Part shown: piece by piece, positions 26,249-35,006 of the stretch
Position numbering within the stretch: the stretch's first letter is position 1
Layout: the number at the start of each line of letters is the position of its first letter
Origin: Burkholderia aenigmatica
Lineage (GTDB): Bacteria > Pseudomonadota > Gammaproteobacteria > Burkholderiales > Burkholderiaceae
DNA: 64,000 nt
Direction of reading: 5' to 3'
Assembly (NCBI RefSeq): GCF_902499175.1
Contig: NZ_CABVQC010000037.1
Span: forward strand, 22,654-86,653
Position numbers and translations under genes: made by a program
The notes under the pieces: model-generated
Databases searched by the model: none
Told to the model about the DNA's origin: nothing
What the model saw: only the letters and a program-made list of their open reading frames with translations

Positions 26249-28528
26249 ATGCGACTGTGGCGTATTCCGAAAAAACTGAAAGAAATCCGAGCGAGAAAGC
26301 AAATGATGCGAGTTCTGAGGATTGATTTTCGGGATGAAGTGTTACCGTGTACAAGCAGTGGTATATGTTCCGCCGAGTCGTTCGGTCGATGGACCGATGG
26401 AACGATCGCCAAGGTTGGCCTGCCGGCCGAAATTGTCTCTACCCGTGCCGTCATGAAGATCGAGGTGAATGTTTCGGCATTCATATCTCCGAGTGTTGGG
26501 TGTCAAAGGGCCGATGTTTTGCTAAATGGTGTTAGGGCAAAGACATTGTCTTTTAACGAAGATAATAAGAATAAGACAGAGAGCATCTATTTTAAGGTGC
26601 CGAAGGATGGTGGGGTGGGTAGGGTAACCCTCGAATTTATTATCCATCATCCAACCAGGCCGATGGATGTCGATCATTCGCTTGACGATTCTCGCTCACT
26701 TGGCCTTGCGCTCAAGTCGCTGGATGTTTATCAAATCGAGGCGGGAGAGCATGTCGATGGTGATGTCCTTGATCTTGGACTCCTAACGGGGGCGTGGTAC
26801 CCGTCGGGGAACACGAGGATGCGCCCAGATCCAAAATGGATGTTTCCAAGCGAATTGGATTTGGACGAGGGCGAATCAAAACATTTCGCTGTTATCGGAA
26901 CATGTACGGCGGAAATGCTGACGGATATTGTCCGCAATACTTCGCACAAGGCGGATCATTTTTTAATGAATTCGTGGTTGCCCAATGAAATTCCGGATAT
27001 TTCAGGGCAACACTACGATGCGGTCCTGGTCCAGTTGACATTGCGTTTTGTCCTGTACCAAGTCATCTCTCGCCACGAGGATGACTTGATGCATGTGAAG
27101 ATGTCGGAGGAGGAGCAGGCGTCCATATTGAGAGATGCCGGCGAACTCCTGGAGAAACTTGTAAACAAGTTCATGTCGGCCCTTCCGGCGGGTGTACCTG
27201 TCTTCTTCACTTCATTTATCGAGCCGATAGCGAGTCACAGGGGGGTGTTCTGGAATAATCGAAAAACATCTTTGTATGTGCTCGTTCGTTCCATGAACGA
27301 TCGCCTGGCCGAGATTCTGGATCATACTCCTGACGGGTACTATGTTGAGTTAAATGACCTTCGCCAGCATTATGGTGATATGTTCAGCTACGACGGGTAT
27401 TTCAATCATTTTACTCATGCTGCCAACGATAGCTCGGAGTTTTATCTGGCATTGATTTCACGCGTTGATCAGGCGCTAAGGGTTTTGAAATCAAAAAATC
27501 CGATAAAACTGATTGTCACCGATCTTGATAATACCCTGTGGAAAGGGGTTTTGGCCGAGGAGGATGAGATTGTCAGTGCGTCGCTCGTCGAAGGTTGGCC
27601 TCTTGGATACGCGGAAGCACTCCTGGAGTGCAAGAGGCGAGGCATTCTATTGGCTATATCAAGTAAGAATGACGAGAAATTTATTCTTGAGAATTTTTCA
27701 AGGGTTTGGGGGAGTCGTATATCTCTCGAGGATTTTTGCTCGATTAAGGTGAATTGGGGGGCGAAGTCCGATTCAATCAAGGAGATTCTGCGAGAAGTCA
27801 ACGTGCTTCCGCAGAATGTGCTATTTATCGATGATAATCCGGCAGAGCTGGACGAGGTCAGGCGGGCGTTCCCGGAGATGCGGATGCTCACGGGCGATCA
27901 GCGTCGATGGAGGATGATTCTTCATTATTCGCCAGAAACGCAGGTGTCGGTCGTGACAGATGAGTCGAAGGCGCGTACAGGGCTGATTCGAGCAAAGATC
28001 GATCGAGAGCTCAATTCTCGAGGCGTGGATCGTCAGGCCTATTTGCAATCCCTGGAGATCCGGGTAAAGCCAGGAGTAATTAATCGTCGCAGTGATGCAA
28101 AATACGTCAGATCATTCGAATTGTTAAATAAGACGAATCAATTCAACACGACCGGAAAGCGTTGGACCGAGCAGGAGTGCGAGGCGCTGTTCGCTGCGGG
28201 TGGGGAGTTCCTTGCTTTTGACATGGTGGATAAACATGCGGGGCACGGGATAGTGGCGGTCGCAGTGATTCGCGACAGTATCATTGAGCAAGTGGTAATG
28301 TCTTGTCGCGTCTTCGGCTTGGGTGTTGAGGTGGCATTGTTAAACTTTGTGATGACTCGGTTACTCGCTAACCATGACGAAGTGAAAGCTATTCGTAAGG
28401 TTACCGAGAGAAATGTGACCTGCCGGAACTATTTCTCGGATGCAGGGTTTCATGACCGTGACGGCGTGTGCCATGGTGGTGCAGTTCCGGAACTTCCGGC
28501 ATGGATCGCGCTTACATTATCGCCATAA
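26249..28528 (+). CDS. FkbH-type HAD-IIIC protein with N-terminal DUF7024-like module
   Basis: A protein of about 759 residues. Residues about 30-165 form a beta-rich module with FGRWTDG (45-51) and DSRSLGLALKSLDVY, which resembles the DUF7024 module attached to polysaccharide enzymes. An SGNH-like middle section follows. Then comes the HAD-IIIC domain with DLDNTLWKG at residue 425 on (two catalytic Asp) and FIDDNPAEL, and a C-terminal GNAT-like FkbH part. FkbH proteins load a glyceryl unit from 1,3-bisphosphoglycerate onto an acyl carrier protein, so this one may make a glyceryl or similar ester on the capsule. The start is uncertain: TTG 26231, ATG 26249 or ATG 26303/26306. A short coupled frame follows at the stop (TAATG). 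Confidence 0.8.
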   Translation: MRLWRIPKKLKEIRARKQMMRVLRIDFRDEVLPCTSSGICSAESFGRWTDGTIAKVGLPAEIVSTRAVMKIEVNVSAFISPSVGCQRADVLLNGVRAKTLSFNEDNKNKTESIYFKVPKDGGVGRVTLEFIIHHPTRPMDVDHSLDDSRSLGLALKSLDVYQIEAGEHVDGDVLDLGLLTGAWYPSGNTRMRPDPKWMFPSELDLDEGESKHFAVIGTCTAEMLTDIVRNTSHKADHFLMNSWLPNEIPDISGQHYDAVLVQLTLRFVLYQVISRHEDDLMHVKMSEEEQASILRDAGELLEKLVNKFMSALPAGVPVFFTSFIEPIASHRGVFWNNRKTSLYVLVRSMNDRLAEILDHTPDGYYVELNDLRQHYGDMFSYDGYFNHFTHAANDSSEFYLALISRVDQALRVLKSKNPIKLIVTDLDNTLWKGVLAEEDEIVSASLVEGWPLGYAEALLECKRRGILLAISSKNDEKFILENFSRVWGSRISLEDFCSIKVNWGAKSDSIKEILREVNVLPQNVLFIDDNPAELDEVRRAFPEMRMLTGDQRRWRMILHYSPETQVSVVTDESKARTGLIRAKIDRELNSRGVDRQAYLQSLEIRVKPGVINRRSDAKYVRSFELLNKTNQFNTTGKRWTEQECEALFAAGGEFLAFDMVDKHAGHGIVAVAVIRDSIIEQVVMSCRVFGLGVEVALLNFVMTRLLANHDEVKAIRKVTERNVTCRNYFSDAGFHDRDGVCHGGAVPELPAWIALTLSP

Positions 28529-28656
28529 TGTTGAATTTTACTTATTTTCAACGTGTGTCAGCAGATTGCACTCGCGGTCTCGGTCGGGATGGTGCAGAAT
28601 TACGCATCCTCGAATGCGGGCGTGCCACCGACTTCACGAACGACGTGATTCAATGA
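28528..28656 (+). pseudogene. Possible decayed acyl carrier protein gene after the FkbH gene
   Basis: The ATG overlaps the FkbH stop as TAATG, a typical coupling arrangement, but the frame ends after 42 codons. The peptide (FQRVSADCTRGLGRDGAELR, then RATDFTNDVIQ) faintly resembles the N-terminus of acyl carrier proteins. A different frame just after the stop stays open to about 28764. No DSL phosphopantetheine motif can be found in any frame. An acyl carrier protein is the usual partner of FkbH, hence the suggestion. A small unrelated peptide or chance frame is equally possible. Confidence 0.3.
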
Positions 28657-28783
28657 TGTACCCGTTGTCAACGGGTCGCTCGATGCTTTGGGCGAGGCGA
28701 TTCGAGATAGTGGCTCGTCGGAGTTAAGTCAGCATTTGATGACTTTGTCGAGTTTTGTACCTTAATTTGAAGGGGAATGTGTT

Positions 28784-29329
28784 ATGCGGTCCGATGTTGT
28801 TCCGGGGAAAATAAGGCAAACTTTGGTTGCTGATTTTTCCAAAGATCCTGTTTCGATCGCTTGTGAGGGCCTGTCGTTTGCCGAGTCGTTTGGGCGTTGG
28901 TCCAAGGAGTCGGTGGTGAGGCTTGTCGTGCCCGGGCACGCGCTTGCTCCGCGAACGCTCATGAGAATTGATATCAACATTTCGGCATTCGTCCCGCCTA
29001 CCGTGAAAGAGCAGAAGGTTGACCTCTTTGCGAACGGTGTTAGAGCTGCCGGATGGACGTTTGCCGAGAAGAATATGTGGGTGCAGGAGCAAATATTCTT
29101 CAGGCCTGCGGAGTCGGACGCGTCGAATGGTATTACATTGGAGTTCCTGATTCATCACGCTACGCGACCGTCGGAGCTTGAAAAGAGCGACGATGAGCGT
29201 GCACTTGGGCTGGCGTTCAAATCCCTGGAGGTTTACCAGGTTGAGTCTCTCGGAAAGAGAAAGGCAGATGTTCTTGATTTTTCTCTTTTAAAGAAGCTTG
29301 GCATGTCGGTGAAGCGACCTTTTGAATAA
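28784..29329 (+). CDS. Stand-alone DUF7024-like module, paralogue of the FkbH N-terminus
   Basis: A 181-residue protein with AAGGGGA upstream of its ATG. It aligns along nearly its full length with the N-terminal module of the gene at 26249: FAESFGRWSKES matches SAESFGRWTDGT, IDINISAFVPPTV matches IEVNVSAFISPSV, and ERALGLAFKSLEVYQVE matches SRSLGLALKSLDVYQIE. The match continues into the linker (ADVLDFSLL / GDVLDLGLL), and then the frame stops. It is either a separate carbohydrate-binding-like subunit or the remnant of a duplicated FkbH fusion that lost its catalytic part. No signal peptide is visible, so it is probably cytoplasmic. Confidence 0.65.
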   Translation: MRSDVVPGKIRQTLVADFSKDPVSIACEGLSFAESFGRWSKESVVRLVVPGHALAPRTLMRIDINISAFVPPTVKEQKVDLFANGVRAAGWTFAEKNMWVQEQIFFRPAESDASNGITLEFLIHHATRPSELEKSDDERALGLAFKSLEVYQVESLGKRKADVLDFSLLKKLGMSVKRPFE

Positions 29330-30423
29330 ATTCGAGGGCTGGAGATCGGCTGAGCGTTGCCAATTTTTGAGATAAAAAACAAAAGATGTGGCAATCGGGC
29401 TGATATCCGGTCGGTGACGGGGAAGGTGGTTCGCCGGGTTTGATGGGCCTACTCCTGATTTCCCTCCCTTGTTTGCGTATTCTGAGCTGCGTGAGCGGCG
29501 ACAAGTTGCGACCTTGTATATTGCGGGATTCGGTGGGATTTCGACGGATCGCCAATTTTCGCGACGCGTCATGATCGATTTGATTCGATTCAGTTTCGCG
29601 AACTACCGGCAAGATTGGCGCACTATTTGGATGGTGCGGGATGGTTTGAATCCGTTCCGCCGTTACTCATGTGGCTTCCTTAGTATGCCCGGCAAACGTG
29701 TTCCTACCGCTGCCGTTTTTTTTGCCGGCTGCGCAAACGTTTGTCGGTGGGGTCTTCAGATTCCGAATCCGGCTCCGTGCGGACACGCTTCAATTGGTGC
29801 AAGCGCTCGCGTCATGTTTTTACTGATGATCGAAGTGGTTTGTATGTAATTGAGTCCGGTCGCGAGCATCAACCCGCATTCCATAGGTCACCAGGTCTCA
29901 CGATACTTCCGTCGATGAGGCATCTGAATTGCATCTTCTGAACCTGTCGGACATGGCAACGGTCGTGCCCGCTGTCCGGAAATTTGCGCCCGAGGCCTGA
30001 CCAGGATCCGTTTCTGGCCGGTCTTGGCGGTCGAATCCCGCGTTCGGTATCAGCATCCCAGGTCGTCGGAGATTGAATCGAGTCTGACGATTCATGCCTA
30101 TACAGGGGCGATTGTGAATTTCGCCCTGCTCATCTTTCATTCCGGTCAATTTGCGCCTGTCAAGGAGTGTGGCGTGCATTTCGTATCGGCGTGGCTTAAT
30201 TGCAACGTCGGTGCCGGTGTTTGTTTTGTTTTCTTTCTTATTTGTCGAGAAATCTCGATCTGATGTGTCAATATATGCAAATTGTAAGGTTTTCTGTATG
30301 GAAAGTATAAGCCTGTAGGCAGCCCGATTCGTCTGACGGTCGAGTTGTGCTGCTGCGGCCGAAAGGGGGGGGTGACCACGAATGTGTCGCTCCAGCCGGC
30401 GCGATCGTGGCAATCAAGAGATC
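29330..30423. other. Gene-free stretch with possible gene remnant
   Basis: About 1.1 kb. A 62-codon stretch at 29495-29683 reads protein-like (for example FRELPARLAHYLDGAGWFES) but has no start codon or ribosome binding site and is surrounded by stops. Another frame is open over 29469-29849. I see no recognisable domain, repeat or insertion sequence. It could be the remains of the missing catalytic part of a duplicated gene, or unrelated decayed DNA. Confidence 0.4.
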
Positions 30424-32103
30424 ATGAGCATCAGCGAAATTTTTCGAGTGGGTGGGACCGATATTACCGAAGCCGGGCAGGCTCCAGTCTCGGTTTTGCG
30501 AAAGCCCAAAATATTGAGCATCGGAGGGTGCGTTACCGAGGTTCTTGCTGGAAGAATGAGCCGGTTGGCGGATGTTACCCATCTGTGGCGTGTAAGTGTG
30601 CCTTGTTTGATGTCGAATAAAGTTGACGGGCGCACGTACTTCGGATCCTCCGAGCACCAGTTGTCTGAGCGGATCAATTTCGAGCTGACGAAGCAGGCAC
30701 TCCACAAACTCAAAAAGGGTTCGTACGAGTTTTTGCTTTTCGATCCGACGAGCGATTTCACCAACGATTATTACGAGAAAGACGGCTGCATTATATCCGA
30801 CATGGAGTCGGGGGCGCTGGGCCCGCATTGGAAATGGCCGGACGGGTTCATGGACGGTAGTTGGACCAGGATTTCTCCAACAAGCCATCAGTATCTGGAG
30901 ATTTATCTCCATTATCTGAAAGATCTCATTGCTTTATCCGAAGAGATCGGTGTCCCGCTTATTATTATGAAGCGGCGAACTTGCGTCAATAAAATCACTG
31001 GCGAAGGCGTAACCGGATTAGGCGATCCGGAATCCTCCGAAATCAATTGGTGGGTTGATCTGCTTTGGAAGAAAATTGATGGTTTGATGGCGAAATTGAA
31101 CGTTCTTGACTTGAACGGGCGTTTTTCTATCACATCTTTTGATGCCCCGTATGGTGAGGCGAAATTTCACCCGATCGAAGAGTTTTACGATTACGCGGCT
31201 TACAAATTAATGGGGCTGATGAGGTTTAGCGATGATCTGATCTCGGAAGTCACATTCAATATATATAGGGAAAGAGCAAGCCGCCGCCTGGCTATTCATT
31301 CAGAGCGGGACGGATTGGTTCAGGAGCGGGATGGGCTGATCCATGAGCGAGAGGGGTTGGTTCACGAGCGGGATGGGCTGATCCATGAGCGCGACGGGTT
31401 GGTGCACGAGCGGGATGGGTTGATTCATGAGCGAAACGGGCTGATCTACGAGCGTGACGGGCTGGTCCATGAGCGAAACGGGCTGACCCACGAGCGGGAT
31501 GGGCTGATTCATGAGCGAAACGGGCTGATCTACGAGCGTGACGGGCTGGTCCATGAGCGAAACGGGCTGACCCACGAACGGGATGGGCTGATTCATGAGC
31601 GAAACGGGCTGATCCACGAGCGAAGCGGGCTGACCCACGAGCGGGACGGGCTGATTCATGAACGAAATGCGCTGATCCACGAGCGAGACGGGCTGATTCA
31701 AGAGCGCCATAGCTTGGTGCATGATCGGGACGCCCTTCATTCGTCTCTCAATAATCTTGTGACCGAGCGGGAATCCATATCGGCTCGCGAGATCGAAAAC
31801 GCGCGTATTGCAAGCGAATGTCACCGGCAGGAACTGGCGACGATCTCGGAAGCTCGAGACAACGCGCTTGCTGAAAATGCTGCGACCATCCTGGCGCTAG
31901 AAGAATTACAAAAATCTTACGCCGATCTCTCGCGCAGACATGATGAATTGAGTTCTCAACGGAACCGTCTTTTTAACGAGTTGCGGTTGGACGAAGGGCC
32001 CATGGCCTTGCGCGATGTGCTTCCGCTGGCCAGGGCGTGGCGGCCTGTTATCAAGGGAATCGGGAAGACCAAGCGATTCTGGCGGCGATTGATTGCGGTG
32101 TAG
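30424..32103 (+). CDS. DUF6270-like capsule-locus protein with heptad-repeat coiled coil
   Basis: A 559-residue protein in two parts. Residues 1 to about 285 resemble DUF6270, a cytoplasmic SGNH-like family of polysaccharide loci: ILSIGGCVTEVLAGRM in the position of the G-S-C-V motif, FLLFDPTSDFTNDYY, and IIMKRRTC. Residues 294-440 are 21 heptads, mostly ERDGLIH-like, forming an unusually regular coiled coil. A more normal charged coiled coil follows, then a basic, tryptophan-rich C-terminus. The ATG at 30424 with AAGAG upstream is preferred to the longer frame. The partner or polymer length role of the coil is unknown; coils of this kind act as molecular rulers in some O-antigen systems (WbdD), so a ruler function is conceivable. 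Confidence 0.7.
   Translation: MSISEIFRVGGTDITEAGQAPVSVLRKPKILSIGGCVTEVLAGRMSRLADVTHLWRVSVPCLMSNKVDGRTYFGSSEHQLSERINFELTKQALHKLKKGSYEFLLFDPTSDFTNDYYEKDGCIISDMESGALGPHWKWPDGFMDGSWTRISPTSHQYLEIYLHYLKDLIALSEEIGVPLIIMKRRTCVNKITGEGVTGLGDPESSEINWWVDLLWKKIDGLMAKLNVLDLNGRFSITSFDAPYGEAKFHPIEEFYDYAAYKLMGLMRFSDDLISEVTFNIYRERASRRLAIHSERDGLVQERDGLIHEREGLVHERDGLIHERDGLVHERDGLIHERNGLIYERDGLVHERNGLTHERDGLIHERNGLIYERDGLVHERNGLTHERDGLIHERNGLIHERSGLTHERDGLIHERNALIHERDGLIQERHSLVHDRDALHSSLNNLVTERESISAREIENARIASECHRQELATISEARDNALAENAATILALEELQKSYADLSRRHDELSSQRNRLFNELRLDEGPMALRDVLPLARAWRPVIKGIGKTKRFWRRLIAV
31303..31743 (+). repeat. 21-bp tandem repeat (21 units) encoding coiled-coil heptads
   Basis: Twenty in-frame 21-bp units encode seven-residue repeats of the form E-R-(D/N)-G-L-(I/V/T)-(H/Y), followed by one diverged unit (DRDALHS). 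Within it, 31429-31512 and 31513-31596 are an 84-bp (four-unit) direct duplication with a single base difference, a sign of recent expansion. Any gain or loss of units keeps the frame. Confidence 0.95.
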
Positions 32104-33013
32104 CGGTAGGGGGGGCGAGTGTCCTGGCGAGCTGGGCGCATCGGGATTTCATGATCCTGTCAGAGCGTTTTGCGGCGATCACCAGCCCCTGGTCAGTGCG
32201 CCTTCAAATGTCATGCGCGATCTCGATCTCGTTGTCGGCCGCACCAGTTGAATAAGCGTTTGCGGAAGGGCGAGGGTGTGCGTCACCACGCCCAAGCCCG
32301 CATCGCACGGCGTGGCGTCCACGAGACGACCGCGCGCAACGCCCGCATCTGCCGGGCGATGCGGCCAGTGTGTTGCGTCGACGCTGGAATCTTGCCGCTA
32401 CGGATATTTCGAGAGGCCGCTCTCGTTCCCGCTGGCTGGCACGGGTCAATGGCTTGCAATCGTCATAAGAACGAGTGTGGAAGCCAATCGGTAGGGGTGT
32501 CGATACCCCGGGGCGGCGGCTTCAGTGCCGCCCAATTCTAATGCTGGCCGGTCCTCTGTCATGCACCTGATGAGTCCCTCGCCACTCCGTTTGCGAGTCG
32601 GCGTCTGGTAATGCATTCGCCAGGATGTGACGCAAATGAGACAAAGATATCTATTAACCCGACTGCAGGGCGCTCTGCCACGCCCGATGCCCGGTTGCGG
32701 TGAGCGATAGTGCGTGCAGCCCTAACGGCTCAGGGGCGGAATAAGGCATACTTCAGGGCGCTGCTTGCCGTCACATCCACAGCCTGGCAGTGGCGCTCCA
32801 CTTACAGATCCACTACAACTCTCCGAATAAAAATAGCCATCTCTCAATGTGACAATCGATGAACAGCGGCAAGTTGAAAGGTGAGACGCGTCAACTCACT
32901 GATCTCCACCAAGATCGACACGACTCGGCAAGATGCCGGTTCACCGAACGCACCCATTGATATTGCCTGGATGGCGATGTTTGCCGGTTTTTCCATTACT
33001 GCATAGTTGATCT
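32104..33013. other. Gene-free stretch at the right edge of the variable region
   Basis: About 0.9 kb between the coiled-coil gene and wcbO. It is GC-rich up to about 32540 and more AT-rich after. The open frames present have no recognisable domains and no good start signals. The promoter for the wcbO-T operon should lie at its right end, but no box could be assigned with confidence. Confidence 0.45.
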
Positions 33014-34219
33014 ATGAGTCGTTCTTTCCTTGCCTTGCAAGGCACGGCGTCCCCTTTTTTCAGCCAGCTCGCGCATGTTCTTGGCAGCCGCGGCCACCAT
33101 GTGACCCGCGTCAATTTTTGTGGCGGCGACCTGGCCTACGCCGGTGGGGGCGCGGCTTGGAATTATTGTGACAAGGCGGAAGGCTTGTCGGCCTGGTACC
33201 GTCACATCGTCGAAGCCAACGACTTTACCGATGTCTTCCTGTTTGGCGATTGCCGCGAAATCCATCGACCGATACATGCAGTCGTTCAGGATCTCGGCCT
33301 GCGCGTACACGTTTTCGAGGAGGGCTATGTTCGTCCCCACTGGATCACGATGGAGCATCACGGCGTCAATGGTCGCTCGTTGCTGCCGCGCGACCCGGAC
33401 TGGTATCGCGACCAACGCAAGCATGTCCCGCCCGCGGGCTTTGGCCACCCGACCGGCTATAACCTGAAGGTACGCGTGTACCACGATATCGCCTACCGTC
33501 TGGCGAACGCGTTGCATGCCCGCCGGTTTCCGTACTACCGGAGCCATCGCCCCAAAAATGGTTTCCAGGAATACGCTGGTCTGGCCTATCGCGCCGCCCA
33601 GTCGCGCGTTCATGCCTGGGAGGCCGATCGGGTCGTCAGGGAATTGCTGGACGAGAAGCGAGAGTATTACCTGTTCCCGCTTCAACTGAACTCCGACGCG
33701 CAGATCGTCGCGCATTCCCCATTCGACGGCATTTGCGCTGCCATTTCGGCCGTATTGCGTTCATTTGCCCGCTACGCCCCGTCTCACGCGTGGCTTGTCA
33801 TCAAGAACCATCCGCTGGACACGGGCCTGATCGCCTACAAGGAATTCACAGCGACACTGGCTCGGGAACTCGGCATCGACCAGCGCCTGCAATTTATCGA
33901 TGCCGGTCATCTTCCCACCTTGCTTGACCATGCCCGTGGGGTCGTCGTCGTCAATAGCACCGTGGGTTTGTCCGCGTTGCACCACGAGCGACCCTTGATC
34001 GCGCTTGGCACGGCGATTTACGCGATACCCGGCTTGACCTGGCAGGGTAGTCTCGACGATTTCTGGACGCAGGCGGACGGCCCGGACATGCATCTCTATC
34101 GCGCCTTTCTCGATTACGTGATGCATCACACGCAAATCAACGGTGATTTCTACACGAAGTCCGGTATCGAGATGGCCGTGGCGGGGGTCGTCGCCCGTGT
34201 GGAGGAGGTGCATGGGTAG
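33014..34219 (+). CDS. wcbO: KpsS-like capsule Kdo transferase WcbO
   Basis: A 401-residue KpsS-family protein. KpsS adds the first beta-Kdo to the lipid acceptor (lysophosphatidylglycerol in E. coli), after which KpsC extends it. Family features are the start SFLALQGTASPFFSQLAHVL, VFEEGYVRPHWITMEHHGVN, FPLQLNSDAQI, the catalytic-type K-x-HP motif in VIKNHPLDTG, and VVVNSTVGLSALHH. With wcbA on the left arm it supplies the Kdo-linker chemistry that defines group 2 capsules. It begins the right-arm operon, and its last 8 bases overlap the wcbP start. GC content returns to the genomic level here. Confidence 0.92.
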   Translation: MSRSFLALQGTASPFFSQLAHVLGSRGHHVTRVNFCGGDLAYAGGGAAWNYCDKAEGLSAWYRHIVEANDFTDVFLFGDCREIHRPIHAVVQDLGLRVHVFEEGYVRPHWITMEHHGVNGRSLLPRDPDWYRDQRKHVPPAGFGHPTGYNLKVRVYHDIAYRLANALHARRFPYYRSHRPKNGFQEYAGLAYRAAQSRVHAWEADRVVRELLDEKREYYLFPLQLNSDAQIVAHSPFDGICAAISAVLRSFARYAPSHAWLVIKNHPLDTGLIAYKEFTATLARELGIDQRLQFIDAGHLPTLLDHARGVVVVNSTVGLSALHHERPLIALGTAIYAIPGLTWQGSLDDFWTQADGPDMHLYRAFLDYVMHHTQINGDFYTKSGIEMAVAGVVARVEEVHG

Positions 34220-35006
34220 CCTTGCTCAACCACGTCATGTCGTCATCACCGGCGCAAGCGCCGGTATCGGCCGTGCGCTTGCGCTGGCTTACGCCCGGCC
34301 GGGTGTCGTGCTCGGTCTCGTCGGCCGCGATATCGAGCGGCTCGACGCAAGTGCCTCGGAATGCCGTACACGCGGCGCGGTCGTTGTTACAGGGCAGTTT
34401 GACGTGCGCGACGCCGACAGCGCAAAAGCGTGGCTTGACGGCTTCGACGAGACCTATCCGATCGATCTGCTGATCGCGAACGCAGGTGTGGCGAGTACGC
34501 TTGCCACGAAGAACGACTGGGAGGGGCTGGAGCGCACGGCGCGGGTAGTCGACACGAATTTTTACGGCGCCCTGCATGCCGTGTTGCCTGTCATCGACCG
34601 GATGCGCGAGCGAGAGCAGGGCCATGTCGCGATGGTCGCGTCGCTGGCCGCGCTGCGCGGGATGGCGATCTCGCCGGCTTATTGTGCGAGCAAGTCTGCG
34701 ATCAAGGCGTATGCCGATTCCGTCAGGCCGTTGCTCAAGCGCAATGGCATCCGGATGTCGGTGGTCTTGCCCGGATTCGTTGAAACGTCGATGAGCGACG
34801 TATTTCCCGGCGACAAGCCATTTCTCTGGACAGCGAACAAGGCAGCGTCATATATCCGTCGCAAACTTGAAGCCGGACGCACCGAAGTTGCGTTTCCCGG
34901 CCTGCTGGCGTTCGGAATGCGCTTGTTGCCGCTGTTGCCGCCGTCACTCGCCGACGCCATTCTCGACAAGTTGTCTTATTTTCCCAGGGAGGAGGACGTC
35001 AAGTGA
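34212..35006 (+). CDS. wcbP: Short-chain dehydrogenase/reductase WcbP
   Basis: A 264-residue classical SDR. It has the NAD(P)-binding motif TGASAGIG from residue 14, NAG in LIANAGVAS, and the catalytic Y-x-x-x-K in YCASKSA. The C-terminal part (RRKLEAGRTEVAFPGLLAFG) resembles membrane-associated SDRs such as 3-ketosphinganine reductases and rhizobial RkpH. I infer that it reduces a keto-lipid made by wcbR/wcbT. The ATG at 34212 overlaps wcbO, and its own end overlaps the wcbQ start (GTGA), so translation is coupled on both sides. Confidence 0.85.
   Translation: MGSLAQPRHVVITGASAGIGRALALAYARPGVVLGLVGRDIERLDASASECRTRGAVVVTGQFDVRDADSAKAWLDGFDETYPIDLLIANAGVASTLATKNDWEGLERTARVVDTNFYGALHAVLPVIDRMREREQGHVAMVASLAALRGMAISPAYCASKSAIKAYADSVRPLLKRNGIRMSVVLPGFVETSMSDVFPGDKPFLWTANKAASYIRRKLEAGRTEVAFPGLLAFGMRLLPLLPPSLADAILDKLSYFPREEDVK

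Noticed and set aside
29469..29849. 126-codon plus-strand frame after the stand-alone DUF7024-like gene
   Set aside because: Composition and lack of a ribosome binding site argue against it, and another frame in the same stretch (29495-29683) looks at least as protein-like.
31300..31824. Antisense frame with repetitive (MDQPIPLV)-like peptides
   Set aside because: It is simply the reverse reading of the 21-bp coding repeat in the plus-strand gene; it has no start signal of its own.
32095..32112. GCGGTAG-like sequence after the coiled-coil gene, resembling part of an ops/JUMPstart element
   Set aside because: The match covers only a few bases, lies downstream of the gene and lacks the rest of the JUMPstart consensus.
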